A DNA stretch of 64,000 nucleotides, taken from assembly GCF_018882185.1 (NCBI RefSeq), contig NZ_JACVOY010000009.1, positions 56,239 through 120,238 of the forward strand. The letters are read 5' to 3'. The translations under genes and the position numbers were made by a program. A model generated the notes under the pieces. That model saw only the letters and a program-made list of their open reading frames with translations, was not told where the DNA came from and searched no databases. This stretch comes from Polynucleobacter sp. AP-Latsch-80-C2 (lineage in GTDB: Bacteria > Pseudomonadota > Gammaproteobacteria > Burkholderiales > Burkholderiaceae). Positions within the stretch are counted from its first letter, which is position 1. The number at the start of each line of letters is the position of its first letter. This document shows positions 32,412 to 40,031 of the stretch, one piece after another.

Positions 32412-32861
32412 ATGATCATAAATAACGCAAAAAAATGGTGCCAATTCCCCATCTGGGTTATTTCCATATGCCTAGCCCTTGAGTTTATATTTCTAACAGT
32501 CTTACTGCATTTGACTGGCATGAATTTTTATTCTGAAAATCCGTATAAATTTTACTATTTGGCGGGCATATTTGCGGCGTATTTCTTTGGTTTTTGGCCA
32601 GCTCTAGTGTTTATTATTTTGGGTACTGGATACGCTAATTATTGGTTTGTCCCTCCCTTTGGTGAATTTATCTTTAATTATCATGACCTTCAAGTATGGA
32701 TATTAAATTTTTTACTAGGTATTGCTTGCATCGGTTTAATCGAATATTTGCAGCGTGAGCGATATAAAACAAAGTTGCTTTTATTGGTTGCGGAATCGCG
32801 TTATTTAATTTTATTGCACCGCGATAATGACCTCATGAATGCCTTAAAAAAAGATAAATAA
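32412..32861 (+). CDS. Stand-alone DUF4118 (KdpD-type) membrane protein
   Basis: About 149 residues, four membrane segments: WVISICLALEFIFLTVLLHL, FYYLAGIFAAYFFGFWPALV, VFIILGTGYANYWFVPPFGE and VWILNFLLGIACIGLIEYLQ. The ANYWFVPPFGEF segment is characteristic of the KdpD/DUF4118 four-helix domain usually found in front of histidine kinases. Here it ends after about 30 charged residues with no kinase, PAS or GGDEF domain. ATG 32412 is preferred over an upstream frame extension, with GAAGGT 12 nt ahead. Its stop overlaps the ACP start by one base (TAATG), showing translational coupling. Confidence 0.72.
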   Translation: MIINNAKKWCQFPIWVISICLALEFIFLTVLLHLTGMNFYSENPYKFYYLAGIFAAYFFGFWPALVFIILGTGYANYWFVPPFGEFIFNYHDLQVWILNFLLGIACIGLIEYLQRERYKTKLLLLVAESRYLILLHRDNDLMNALKKDK

Positions 32862-33088
32862 TGTCAGACACTATTAATGCCCTTCTTCATCAAGTGGCTG
32901 AGCGATTCGATAGAAATATCAATGAAATCGGACCTGAAACAACTCTAGAATCTCTAGGGGTTGATTCTCTTGGAAAAATCGAATTATTATTTGACTTGGA
33001 AGATTATTTTGAAGTTCGGCTTCCAAATGAAGATTTCAAAGTCACCACAATACAAGATGTGGCTAATTTGATCGATTCAGTAAAGTAA
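32861..33088 (+). CDS. Acyl carrier protein, secondary copy
   Basis: A 75-residue acidic ACP. The phosphopantetheine site is Ser36 in the LGVDSLGKIE motif; the C-terminal helix reads VTTIQDVANLIDSVK. It differs from a housekeeping AcpP in the region after the DSL and lies far from any fab cluster. It is translationally coupled to the DUF4118 gene before it (1-bp overlap) and the ketosynthase after it (1-bp gap), so it most likely serves that ketosynthase in a dedicated pathway. Confidence 0.9.
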   Translation: MSDTINALLHQVAERFDRNINEIGPETTLESLGVDSLGKIELLFDLEDYFEVRLPNEDFKVTTIQDVANLIDSVK

Positions 33089-33089
33089 A

Positions 33090-34346
33090 ATGAGTCGAGA
33101 CTCAGATTCAGGTAGGGTAGTTATTACTGGATTGGGCGCAGCATCTTGTCTTGGAATAGGCTCTCATATCCAATTCCAAAATGCCTCTCTTTGCAATTCT
33201 GGAATTACTGGGTTTTCTAATTCTTTATCCATTCAAGTCGATCTAAGCTGTGCGGGGCTAGTTCCATCTAATATAGTAGATCATTTCGATTCCTCTACGC
33301 TTGGCATGTACGATCGAGTAGCCCATTTATCTTGGGTAGCCTCAAAAGAGGCTCTTGAACACTCGGGCTTAAAGGATTTACGATCAGAAGAGCTAGAACG
33401 TAGTGCGGTATTCTGGGGAACGGGTTTTGGTGGGGCCAATACCGTTGAAAATGCTTACGATAATATTTATATCAATGGCGAGGATCGAGTTCGGCCATTT
33501 ACAGTGATTGGCGTAATGTCAAATGGTGCCGCAGCACTCATTTCTTTAAATACCGCTTTTAAGGGCCCCTCAATTACTTATTCTACTGCTTGCGCCTCTT
33601 CTGCTCATGCAATTGGAGAGGCATATAGAAGTATTAAGCATGGGTATTGTGATCGCGCAATTGCAGGCGGAGCAGAGAGTCTCTTAACCGCCGCTTCTAT
33701 TAAAGCTTGGGAGGCTTTAAAAACGCTTGCTATGCCAGACCCTGAAAATATTGCTAAATCATGTAAGCCATTTTCAAAAAATCGCACTGGTTTTGTTTTG
33801 GGCGAAGGCGCTGCAGCAATTGTTCTTGAGTCTCTATCTAGCGCAAAAAAGCGAGGCGCAATCATTCTCGCTGAAATTATTGGATATGGGGCCACGTCTG
33901 ATTCCTTGCACATCACAAAACCTGATCCCTTGGGGCAATCGAAAGCAATGCAATTAGCCATAAATGATGCAGGCTTAAATGCCGACCAGGTTGTTTATAT
34001 CAATGCCCATGGAACTGCCACTCAAGTTGGGGATATTGCTGAAACCATTTCTATTAAGAACACCTTTGGGCTAGATGCGGCAAAAAAACTAGCCATAAGC
34101 TCAACTAAGGCAATCCATGGGCATACTCTTGGTGCTGCTGGAGCATTAGAGTTGTTAATTACCGTGCAGGCAATGCAAAATAACATTGCACCCGGCACAG
34201 CATTTTTAGAATTTAATGATCCTCAATGCGATTTAAATTATTTGCCATTACGTTCAATTGAATTGTCCATTCCTTATGCAATGAGTAATTCATTTGCCTT
34301 TGGCGGATCGAATGTTTCCTTGATATTGGCCAGGGATGTGAGTTAA
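33090..34346 (+). CDS. Beta-ketoacyl-ACP synthase II-like condensing enzyme
   Basis: A 418-residue FabF-type thiolase-fold enzyme. Active-site Cys168 is in STACASSAHAIGEA, the first catalytic His in NAHGTATQVGD (His307), Lys340 and His345 in STKAIHGHTLGAAG. It elongates acyl-ACP with malonyl-ACP. With its own ACP it looks like a secondary or specialised condensing enzyme and not the main FabF, since no fabD, fabG or fabZ is close. Its stop overlaps by 4 bp the convergent membrane-protein gene. A housekeeping fabF role cannot be excluded from the sequence alone. Confidence 0.9.
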   Translation: MSRDSDSGRVVITGLGAASCLGIGSHIQFQNASLCNSGITGFSNSLSIQVDLSCAGLVPSNIVDHFDSSTLGMYDRVAHLSWVASKEALEHSGLKDLRSEELERSAVFWGTGFGGANTVENAYDNIYINGEDRVRPFTVIGVMSNGAAALISLNTAFKGPSITYSTACASSAHAIGEAYRSIKHGYCDRAIAGGAESLLTAASIKAWEALKTLAMPDPENIAKSCKPFSKNRTGFVLGEGAAAIVLESLSSAKKRGAIILAEIIGYGATSDSLHITKPDPLGQSKAMQLAINDAGLNADQVVYINAHGTATQVGDIAETISIKNTFGLDAAKKLAISSTKAIHGHTLGAAGALELLITVQAMQNNIAPGTAFLEFNDPQCDLNYLPLRSIELSIPYAMSNSFAFGGSNVSLILARDVS

Positions 34347-34807
34347 CTCTTAACTTTCTTTGTCAGCGGCGCTGTAATGCTATGAAACCAAAGAACGCCC
34401 AAAGTAATGCCTGTAACCAATACCTCCGAATCACTCACTAAACCGTGAAAATTATCCGCCGCATAGGAATTTGAATTTAAATTTATCACTATTTCCAGTA
34501 GGATAAGAGTAGCCGTAAAAATTAATCTCACATTTTTTAGAGGATTAATTAAAGGGATGGCTAGTTTATTAGAATTGATTAATAGATAGAATGCAGAAAC
34601 AAAGTTGAGACCCCAAAAAAAATAGATGAAAAAGGTTAATGAGAAGGGCGCAGAGATGTAGTAAAGAGCTGAAATACAAATCTGCAATATAAGTAAATAT
34701 TTTGTCACTGGATTAGTCGATTTTAATTTGAGTTGTAACTCAGGGTTTTGGTAAGTGCTAATTTTAAAACTATCAGTAAGTGTAGATTCTTTCCTCCAAC
34801 TATTCAA
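34343..34807 (-). CDS. Hypothetical four-helix membrane protein
   Basis: 154 residues with four hydrophobic segments (YLLILQICISALYYISAPFS; LTFFIYFFWGLNFVSAFYLL; VRLIFTATLILLEIVINL; VLVTGITLGVLWFHSITAPL). No recognisable family. The longest reading starts at 34807, with a run KISTYQNPELQLKLKSTNP before the first helix. It overlaps the ketosynthase stop by 4 bp on the opposite strand and closes the right side of the lipid-type block. High AT content and length favour a real gene. Confidence 0.55.
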   Translation of the reverse strand: MNSWRKESTLTDSFKISTYQNPELQLKLKSTNPVTKYLLILQICISALYYISAPFSLTFFIYFFWGLNFVSAFYLLINSNKLAIPLINPLKNVRLIFTATLILLEIVINLNSNSYAADNFHGLVSDSEVLVTGITLGVLWFHSITAPLTKKVKS

Positions 34808-34888
34808 TGTACAAGGTGTCGAGGTCTAATATCGTCAGGTAAGAAAGCAAATCAGTCGGTATACTCAAACTACAGTAACAAAGGATAT

Positions 34889-35023
34889 TTGGAGATCAAT
34901 TTTCCTATCGGTAAGCATATAGACTCTTTAACAAGACGCCCCACATTAATTCAGGAGCACCTTATGGCGTTCCATCATGAAGCAACCACTAGGATGATTA
35001 AGGAATGGAGACAAAGGATCTAA
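34889..35023 (+). pseudogene. Remnant or divergent copy of the HIDSLTRR small protein
   Basis: The C-terminal part (GKHIDSLTRRPTLIQEHL, then AFHHEATTRMIKEWRQRI) is clearly related to residues 33-70 of the 74-residue protein at 27.6 kb, and the DNA is similar too (shared runs such as TCTTTAACAAGA and ATTCAGGAGC). The first half of that protein is not recognisable here. An open frame continues upstream to 34748, but it overlaps the opposite-strand membrane-protein gene. TTG 34889 with AAGGA just before it is a possible start, giving about 44 residues. I read it as a truncated copy. Confidence 0.55.
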
Positions 35024-35062
35024 ATAAATCTGATTCGATACTTATCTTGAATAGATTGAGCC

Positions 35063-35087
35063 AAAAAAAAGCCCATATTTATGAGCT
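35063..35087 (-). terminator. Rho-independent terminator of the minus-strand OB-fold-like gene
   Basis: Minus-strand reading AGCTCAT-AAAT-ATGGGCT followed by eight T. The 7-bp stem includes one T-G pair. It lies about 30 bp after the stop of the 35.1-35.7 kb gene. Confidence 0.8.
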
Positions 35088-35118
35088 CTATTGAATACAA
35101 AAATCATGTAATTGAGGA

Positions 35119-35721
35119 TTACTTCTTCTTGGGAGTAGTTATGGATGCAGCCATCGCATCAAAGTAAACTACTTTTACCTGCTCTCCAATATTTACATCA
35201 GCTAATAAGGCTGGGTTTTTAACTGTTACTGTAGTGATGTTGCCACTAGGACCTTTTACAGAAACCAATTTCTTATCACGGTCAACGCCAACGATATCAG
35301 CAATAATCGTAGTTGTATTTGCAATCACTTCTGAAGGCTTTTCATTGGCCTTGGAGTTGGTGACGGCATTGGTTTCAACCTTGCTGCGAATGCCGGTGCT
35401 CTTAGTTTTAATTAACTCAATAGCCACAGCCGTTTCATAGCTGACATTGACTCGATCGCCTTTTTTGATTTGAGCAAAGTAAGTAATTTCAGGGCCAGCA
35501 ACAAACTTTGATTCACCTTCTTTATTCTTGAATGTAATAGTGCGTGTTTTAGCATCAACCTTGAGGACTTCACCCTCATATAGCTGGTAGCGGTTATCAG
35601 TAACAGCAGCATCGATTACAACGGGTTTAGCGGTAGTAGTGTCAGTAGGCTTTGTTTGCGCCATGAGTGATGGGGAAGCAAGTGTGGCCGCAAGAATAAT
35701 GGCGATAGGGGTAAGTTTCAT
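35119..35721 (-). CDS. Periplasmic protein with two DUF5666-like repeats
   Basis: 200 residues. A signal peptide (LTPIAIILAATLASPSLMAQ) is followed by two similar modules: GEVLKVDAKTRTITFKNKEG...KKGDRVNVSYETAVAIEL (about 50-110) and IVGVDRDKKLVSVKGPSG...NIGEQVKVVYFDAMAASI (about 140-195). Each has the pattern V-x-x-V-D-[beta hairpin]-...-G-[DE]-x-V-x-V-x-Y, typical of OB-like DUF5666/periplasmic repeats. Likely a periplasmic or envelope protein of unknown function. It has its own terminator. Confidence 0.65.
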   Translation of the reverse strand: MKLTPIAIILAATLASPSLMAQTKPTDTTTAKPVVIDAAVTDNRYQLYEGEVLKVDAKTRTITFKNKEGESKFVAGPEITYFAQIKKGDRVNVSYETAVAIELIKTKSTGIRSKVETNAVTNSKANEKPSEVIANTTTIIADIVGVDRDKKLVSVKGPSGNITTVTVKNPALLADVNIGEQVKVVYFDAMAASITTPKKK

Positions 35722-35877
35722 GTTTATTATTTTCCTTGTAATTAAAAGCTCATATGCTAAATATTAGCTTACTTTCATTTGTATCAAGATTTAATTGGTA
35801 TTTATCTGCCGATAGTTCATGAATCGCTATTTTTGTTAAGATTGAATGAATAAATGCTGGATTCAAAAAGGAATGAA

Positions 35878-36654
35878 ATGCCACGGTTTGCAGCCAACCT
35901 AACCATGCTTTTTAACGAAGTTCCGTTTATGGAGCGATTTGGGCAAGCCGCCATGTCTGGCTTTAAAGGTGTAGAGTTTCTTTTCCCTTACGCTTATTCT
36001 GCTGCGGATATTAAGTATGAATTGAAGCGCAATGATCTCAATTTGGTGTTGCATAACTTGCCGCCGGGAGATTGGGATGCTGGTGAGCGAGGGATTGCCT
36101 GCTTGCCGGATAGGGTAGATGAATTCCGTTCCGGCGTGCAAAAAGCCATTGATTACGCAATAGCACTGGAAGTTCCTCAGTTGAACTGTTTGGCTGGCAA
36201 GGCGGCAGCTGATATAGATCCTAAAGTGCTACACAATGCCTTGATATCTAACCTTAAGTACGCAACGTCTGAATTTCATAAGGTCGGCTTAAGGCTTTTA
36301 ATCGAGCCCATTAATACTTTTGATATTCCAGATTTCTTTTTATCCAAAACCCAACAAACCATTGAGATTCTGCAAGAGGTAGGTGCAGATAACCTGTTTA
36401 TTCAATATGACATCTATCACGCGCAGCGGATGGAGGGTGAGCTTTCCAAAACAATCGAAAATAACTTAGCTAAGATTGCTCATTTTCAGATAGCCGACAA
36501 TCCTGGAAGAAACGAGCCTGGTACGGGCGAAATAAACTATGACTATCTTTTTAAGTTGCTAGATCGCCTTGGATACATGGGTTGGATTGGTTGTGAATAT
36601 AAACCACTAACTAATACTCAGAATGGCTTGAACTGGATATCTACATATCAATAG
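35878..36654 (+). CDS. hyi: Hydroxypyruvate isomerase family protein
   Basis: A TIM-barrel xylose-isomerase-like enzyme of about 258 residues converting hydroxypyruvate and tartronate semialdehyde in glyoxylate metabolism. It begins MPRFAANLTMLFNEVPFMER, the typical Hyi N terminus. The catalytic Glu is in LLIEPINTFDIPDFFL, other ligands in FIQYDIYHAQRMEG and HFQIADNPGRNEPGTGEINY. ATG 35878 follows AAGGA with suitable spacing and gives the family N terminus; the earlier in-frame ATG 35854 is less likely. No gcl or glxR gene is adjacent. Confidence 0.9.
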   Translation: MPRFAANLTMLFNEVPFMERFGQAAMSGFKGVEFLFPYAYSAADIKYELKRNDLNLVLHNLPPGDWDAGERGIACLPDRVDEFRSGVQKAIDYAIALEVPQLNCLAGKAAADIDPKVLHNALISNLKYATSEFHKVGLRLLIEPINTFDIPDFFLSKTQQTIEILQEVGADNLFIQYDIYHAQRMEGELSKTIENNLAKIAHFQIADNPGRNEPGTGEINYDYLFKLLDRLGYMGWIGCEYKPLTNTQNGLNWISTYQ

Positions 36655-36684
36655 AATAGTTTGAATATTAAGGTCAGAATAGTT

Positions 36685-37272
36685 ATGGCATCATCCCTGG
36701 TTGTATATCTACATGGATTTAGATCCTCTCCAAGATCGAGTAAGGCGGTAATGACCGGCAACGCCATTAGGGGCCTTTCAAGCCAAAACAATCCTATGGA
36801 ATGGTATTGCCCTCAATTGTTAGCATCGCCTAAAGAAAGCATGGATTTAGTTACCCGTCATATAAAGCATTCTCGAGCAGATCAAATCATTGTCATTGGT
36901 TCTTCGCTAGGAGGTTTTTATGCCAACTATTTGGCGGAGCAATATGCATGCAAGGCTGTTGTTCTTAATCCGGCCGTCCGTGCCGCCCGCGAACTGGCAC
37001 CGCATGTAGGCATGCTCAGTGCGTATGATAGTGATGAGCCTTTTGATTTTCGACCTGAATATATTGATGAGCTAAAGGCTCTACAAATTGAAAATATTTC
37101 AAAGCCCGAAAGGTATTTTTTGCTTGCTGCAAAAGGGGATGAATTGCTTGATTGGAAGGAGATGGCAACCTTTTATGCAGGTGCTCAGCAGCTAATCTTG
37201 GAAGGGAGCGACCATGGAATTGCTGATTATTCCGAACATCTACCAATCGTTCTCAAATTTATATTGGGATAG
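36685..37272 (+). CDS. YqiA/UPF0227-family alpha/beta-fold esterase
   Basis: About 195 residues. VVYLHGFRSSPRSSKA at the N terminus, the nucleophile elbow VIGSSLGGFYANYLAE, VVLNPAVRAARELAPH after it, and a final GSDHGIADY with the histidine all match the YqiA/YcfP group of small serine esterases. E. coli YqiA hydrolyses short-chain acyl esters. The upstream TTG at 36661 would add eight residues; ATG 36685 fits the family better. It follows hyi by 30 bp and may be cotranscribed. Confidence 0.83.
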   Translation: MASSLVVYLHGFRSSPRSSKAVMTGNAIRGLSSQNNPMEWYCPQLLASPKESMDLVTRHIKHSRADQIIVIGSSLGGFYANYLAEQYACKAVVLNPAVRAARELAPHVGMLSAYDSDEPFDFRPEYIDELKALQIENISKPERYFLLAAKGDELLDWKEMATFYAGAQQLILEGSDHGIADYSEHLPIVLKFILG

Positions 37273-37321
37273 CCGATTGATTACATGGGGCATCTTCTGT
37301 AAGATGATCTAAACAGTCGGC

Positions 37322-37333
37322 GCCTTATAAGGC
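37322..37333. promoter_or_regulatory. 12-bp perfect palindrome upstream of the HNH gene
   Basis: GCCTTATAAGGC, self-complementary, 20 bp before the HNH start and between two converging transcription contexts. It could be a binding site for a dimeric regulator; nothing more is visible. Confidence 0.25.
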
Positions 37334-37353
37334 AGATTGAGAAAGGAGTGCTT

Positions 37354-37929
37354 GTGCTGAGTATCTTAAGATTAGACGCTGGTGGGATTCCTCAGGGCTG
37401 GGTCAATGCAGAAGAGGCTACTAAACATTATGCGGACAGTAGCGTACTTTGGACACTTGGTGAGCCCATCTTTAAGATGCGTGGGGGCATCTCTAGATTA
37501 AGCGGGCTGCAGTCCGTTATTGATCTACATTCCATCATTGCTATTAAAGGAGCATCAAAGATTAACCTTTTTGATGTTGTGCCGGCGATTACAAAACATA
37601 AGCTTTTTAAACGCGATCGTGGGCTTTGTGCTTACTGTGGTGACTCTATTCACGAGAGCAATGCTGAGGCTGAGCATATTATCCCGAGCAGTCGTGGCGG
37701 AAAATATTCGTGGATGAACTTAGTCATCTCCTGTAGATCCTGCAATCAGCGAAAAGGCAATCGCACTCCTGAAATGGCCGGAATGGGTTTGCTTTATGCC
37801 CCATATCAACCCAGCCTATATGAGGACATGATTCTCAAAGGTAGAAATATTTTGGCTGATCAAATGGATTTTTTAGCTGCAAACTTGCCCAAAAATAGCC
37901 GATTACTTGAGGTCTCCCTCTGCGATTAA
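37354..37929 (+). CDS. HNH endonuclease family protein
   Basis: About 191 residues. The HNH fold is in the middle: two CxxC pairs (CAYCGDS and CRSCNQRKGNRT) around AEAEHIIPSSRGGKYSWMNL, which supplies the His and Asn. This is the McrA-like / stand-alone HNH type widespread in proteobacterial chromosomes, often annotated only by domain. AAGGAG at 37341-37346 favours GTG 37354 (7 nt spacing) over GTG 37348. No restriction-modification partner lies nearby; role unknown. Confidence 0.85.
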   Translation: MLSILRLDAGGIPQGWVNAEEATKHYADSSVLWTLGEPIFKMRGGISRLSGLQSVIDLHSIIAIKGASKINLFDVVPAITKHKLFKRDRGLCAYCGDSIHESNAEAEHIIPSSRGGKYSWMNLVISCRSCNQRKGNRTPEMAGMGLLYAPYQPSLYEDMILKGRNILADQMDFLAANLPKNSRLLEVSLCD

Positions 37930-37957
37930 GCGCTCAGTTGGGCATTTGCATTACCCT

Positions 37958-38908
37958 ATGAAATCCTTGCAAATCATTATTGCGGCTCTGATCCTGTCCA
38001 TCTTAGGTCACTTAATATTATTTGTTGGAATACCGTTCCTATCATTTTCCTCTGCACCTGAAATTCCTGAAGATCTTATTATTAAGACAGAATTAAAAGT
38101 TGAGTCGCCCAAGAAAATACAAACGGCTAGAGCACCCAAAAAGAAGCCGCCCCTATCGACCGAAAACCGCGCATCAATTGAAGATCCTAATTCTTCAAAC
38201 TCCGCAGGGGAGCAGGGCGGTGCTAGTAATGAAAAGGGGGCCGCTTTTAGACTGCCCCAATCGGGTATTATTTATTACGACTCCTATGTTGATGGTCAGA
38301 AATATCAAACTGGTGAAATCGACTGGATTGTAGAAGGCAATAACTATCGCTTATATATCAACATACCATACGCATTTGTTGGCCCTTTTGTTTTTGAGTC
38401 TCGAGGCACCATAGATGCTTACGGAATCGCGCCATCAATCTATTGGTCACAACGCGGGTCTAGAGCGCCGCGTTACTCACGTTTTGACCGAGATGAAAAG
38501 GGAGGAGGGCAGATGTACTTTTCTGAGAAGCCTGAATTTACTCCAGCCATTATGCCTGGAACTCAAGATCGATTCAGCCTTATGTTCCAAATCGCATCGC
38601 TCTTAAACGGAGATGGCAAGATCGACGAAGCAGGAAGCATAAGGTCTATTCCTGTAGTGGATTACAACACGTTAGAGATGTGGCAATTCAAGAGCTATGG
38701 TGAGGCAGTGACTGAGGACGTGCCCAGCCTAGGAATGACGGCTATTAGACACTATGCACTTATCCAACGAGAAAGTGATCCCTATAAACGACAGGTTGAT
38801 ATCTGGTTGGCAAAGGATCTTGAATGGTTGCCAGGGCGAATTAGATCTCAGGAATCCAATGGAAGGGTGCTTGAGTTAGTTTTTAAGCAGAAAAACTCCA
38901 TCAACTAA
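37958..38908 (+). CDS. DUF3108 domain protein with N-terminal membrane anchor
   Basis: About 316 residues. MKSLQIIIAALILSILGHLI is a membrane anchor, followed by a Lys/Pro/Ser-rich linker (KKIQTARAPKKKPPLSTENR) and a beta-rich periplasmic domain beginning YDSYVDGQKYQTGEIDWIVE. The pattern (YDSYxDG, RGTIDAYGIAPSIYWSQRGS, DRFSLMFQIASLL) fits DUF3108 proteins of betaproteobacteria. The TonB-like linker suggests the domain reaches across the periplasm. ATG 37958 gives the signal-anchor directly; the track-length extension into HNH is unlikely. Its end overlaps the convergent channel gene by 8 bp. Confidence 0.75.
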   Translation: MKSLQIIIAALILSILGHLILFVGIPFLSFSSAPEIPEDLIIKTELKVESPKKIQTARAPKKKPPLSTENRASIEDPNSSNSAGEQGGASNEKGAAFRLPQSGIIYYDSYVDGQKYQTGEIDWIVEGNNYRLYINIPYAFVGPFVFESRGTIDAYGIAPSIYWSQRGSRAPRYSRFDRDEKGGGQMYFSEKPEFTPAIMPGTQDRFSLMFQIASLLNGDGKIDEAGSIRSIPVVDYNTLEMWQFKSYGEAVTEDVPSLGMTAIRHYALIQRESDPYKRQVDIWLAKDLEWLPGRIRSQESNGRVLELVFKQKNSIN

Positions 38909-39443
38909 CTTTTGATTGGCTAGTAGCGCTCAAGCGACTCTTATCAATTAATGAGCCGAGCATATTAAAAAGAGCGGCTGCAGACATGGATGCAGCAAAG
39001 ATTCCTGTAAAGGCAATAATGATTGGAAGGATTCGCCAATTTTTTTCTAGCTGGAATGAGCCAAAGCCAACAGTGACGTACATTTCACCTGCAAAGTAAA
39101 GTGCATCTGGATTGCTGACAAAAATCTTTAAAGGGATGAGGGCGTATGTCCACATAATAATGTCACTGAAGTGCCCAAGAATGACCAGCATGATAGCCAA
39201 AAAATAGGCGATGACTGCTGCAAGTCGAAATACATGAAAAAAATTCATTTTCATGTGTCGCTTGCTACTGAGCCAGTTAACCAGTCTATGAAAACAGATA
39301 ACCACGAGCATGATATACAAACCATGCAAGGCCAACATAGCACTCGCAAATGCAATGATCCAATAGAGTTGAGCATGCCCAACATCATTGCTTACCTGAT
39401 TGATAAGTTGGCCTAAGGAAGGCAGATAAGTGAAGATTTCCAT
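38901..39443 (-). CDS. Two-TM-type ion channel family protein with TVGFGS filter
   Basis: 180 residues with four hydrophobic segments (25-50, 70-90, 93-110, 135-155). The stretch DALYFAGEMYVTVGFGSFQL (113-132) looks like a pore helix and selectivity filter of the Ion_trans_2/K+ channel family (T-V-G-[FY]-G). The usual Asp after the filter is replaced by Ser. It is the second gene of a tandem pair, 1 bp after a diverged paralogue. Probably a small potassium-like channel of the inner membrane; function not established. Confidence 0.65.
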   Translation of the reverse strand: MEIFTYLPSLGQLINQVSNDVGHAQLYWIIAFASAMLALHGLYIMLVVICFHRLVNWLSSKRHMKMNFFHVFRLAAVIAYFLAIMLVILGHFSDIIMWTYALIPLKIFVSNPDALYFAGEMYVTVGFGSFQLEKNWRILPIIIAFTGIFAASMSAAALFNMLGSLIDKSRLSATSQSKVS

Positions 39444-39444
39444 A

Positions 39445-39945
39445 TTATTTTCTTTGAGGCGGAGCGAATGTTGAAACTAACAATCCATATAAAGCGGACC
39501 CCGATATTGCCACTGCAAATAAGCCTGAAAAAGAGATCAGTATTGGCAACATATTCCACTGTGGGCCAAGCTTATATGCTGGGTCGTTATGGTCTAGGTT
39601 TGTATACATTTCCCCAGCAAAACAAAAGGTTTTCACAACACTTGGAAATACATTCACGCTAACCATGGCGTAAGTCCAAATAAAAATATCTATTAAATGA
39701 CTCAGCAGGATCAGTAATACGACGGTGAAATAAACCAGTATGTCGACTTGTTTGTAACGAAGATTTCCATACCTGCTGTCAAATGCATGAAAACACCCCA
39801 TGATGAGCAATATCAATATCCCATGGTTCAACACAACCAATACGGCAATAAAACTCATTAGCCTAATTGCGGTGCCGGTTAAATCGCCCATAATTTCATG
39901 AAGGATGTACATCACATTAGGCAGGGAATTGATGTATTCGAACAT
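39445..39945 (-). CDS. Diverged ion channel paralogue with degenerate filter
   Basis: 166 residues, same topology as the next gene. SHLIDIFIWTYAMVSVNVFP aligns with GHFSDIIMWTYALIPLKIFV, and FCFAGEMYTNLDHNDPAYKL with YFAGEMYVTVGFGSFQLEKN. The filter TVGFGS of the partner is TNLDHND here (115-121), so it is unlikely to conduct K+ by itself. It could be a regulatory subunit, a channel of other selectivity or a decaying copy. It has a 1-bp gap to the partner and lies first in the pair. No homologous genes adjoin it upstream. Confidence 0.6.
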   Translation of the reverse strand: MFEYINSLPNVMYILHEIMGDLTGTAIRLMSFIAVLVVLNHGILILLIMGCFHAFDSRYGNLRYKQVDILVYFTVVLLILLSHLIDIFIWTYAMVSVNVFPSVVKTFCFAGEMYTNLDHNDPAYKLGPQWNMLPILISFSGLFAVAISGSALYGLLVSTFAPPQRK

Positions 39946-40031
39946 AAGGTGTCTAGGATTTATGTGTAGAAGTTAAGCCATATTTCTTATTTGACATAAT
40001 AATGATTATGCGCAATTAGTGTTTATGGTAA

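Noticed and set aside
39445..39945. Calling the upstream channel paralogue a pseudogene
   Set aside because: The frame is intact and all helices are kept; only the filter is changed, so it may be functional.
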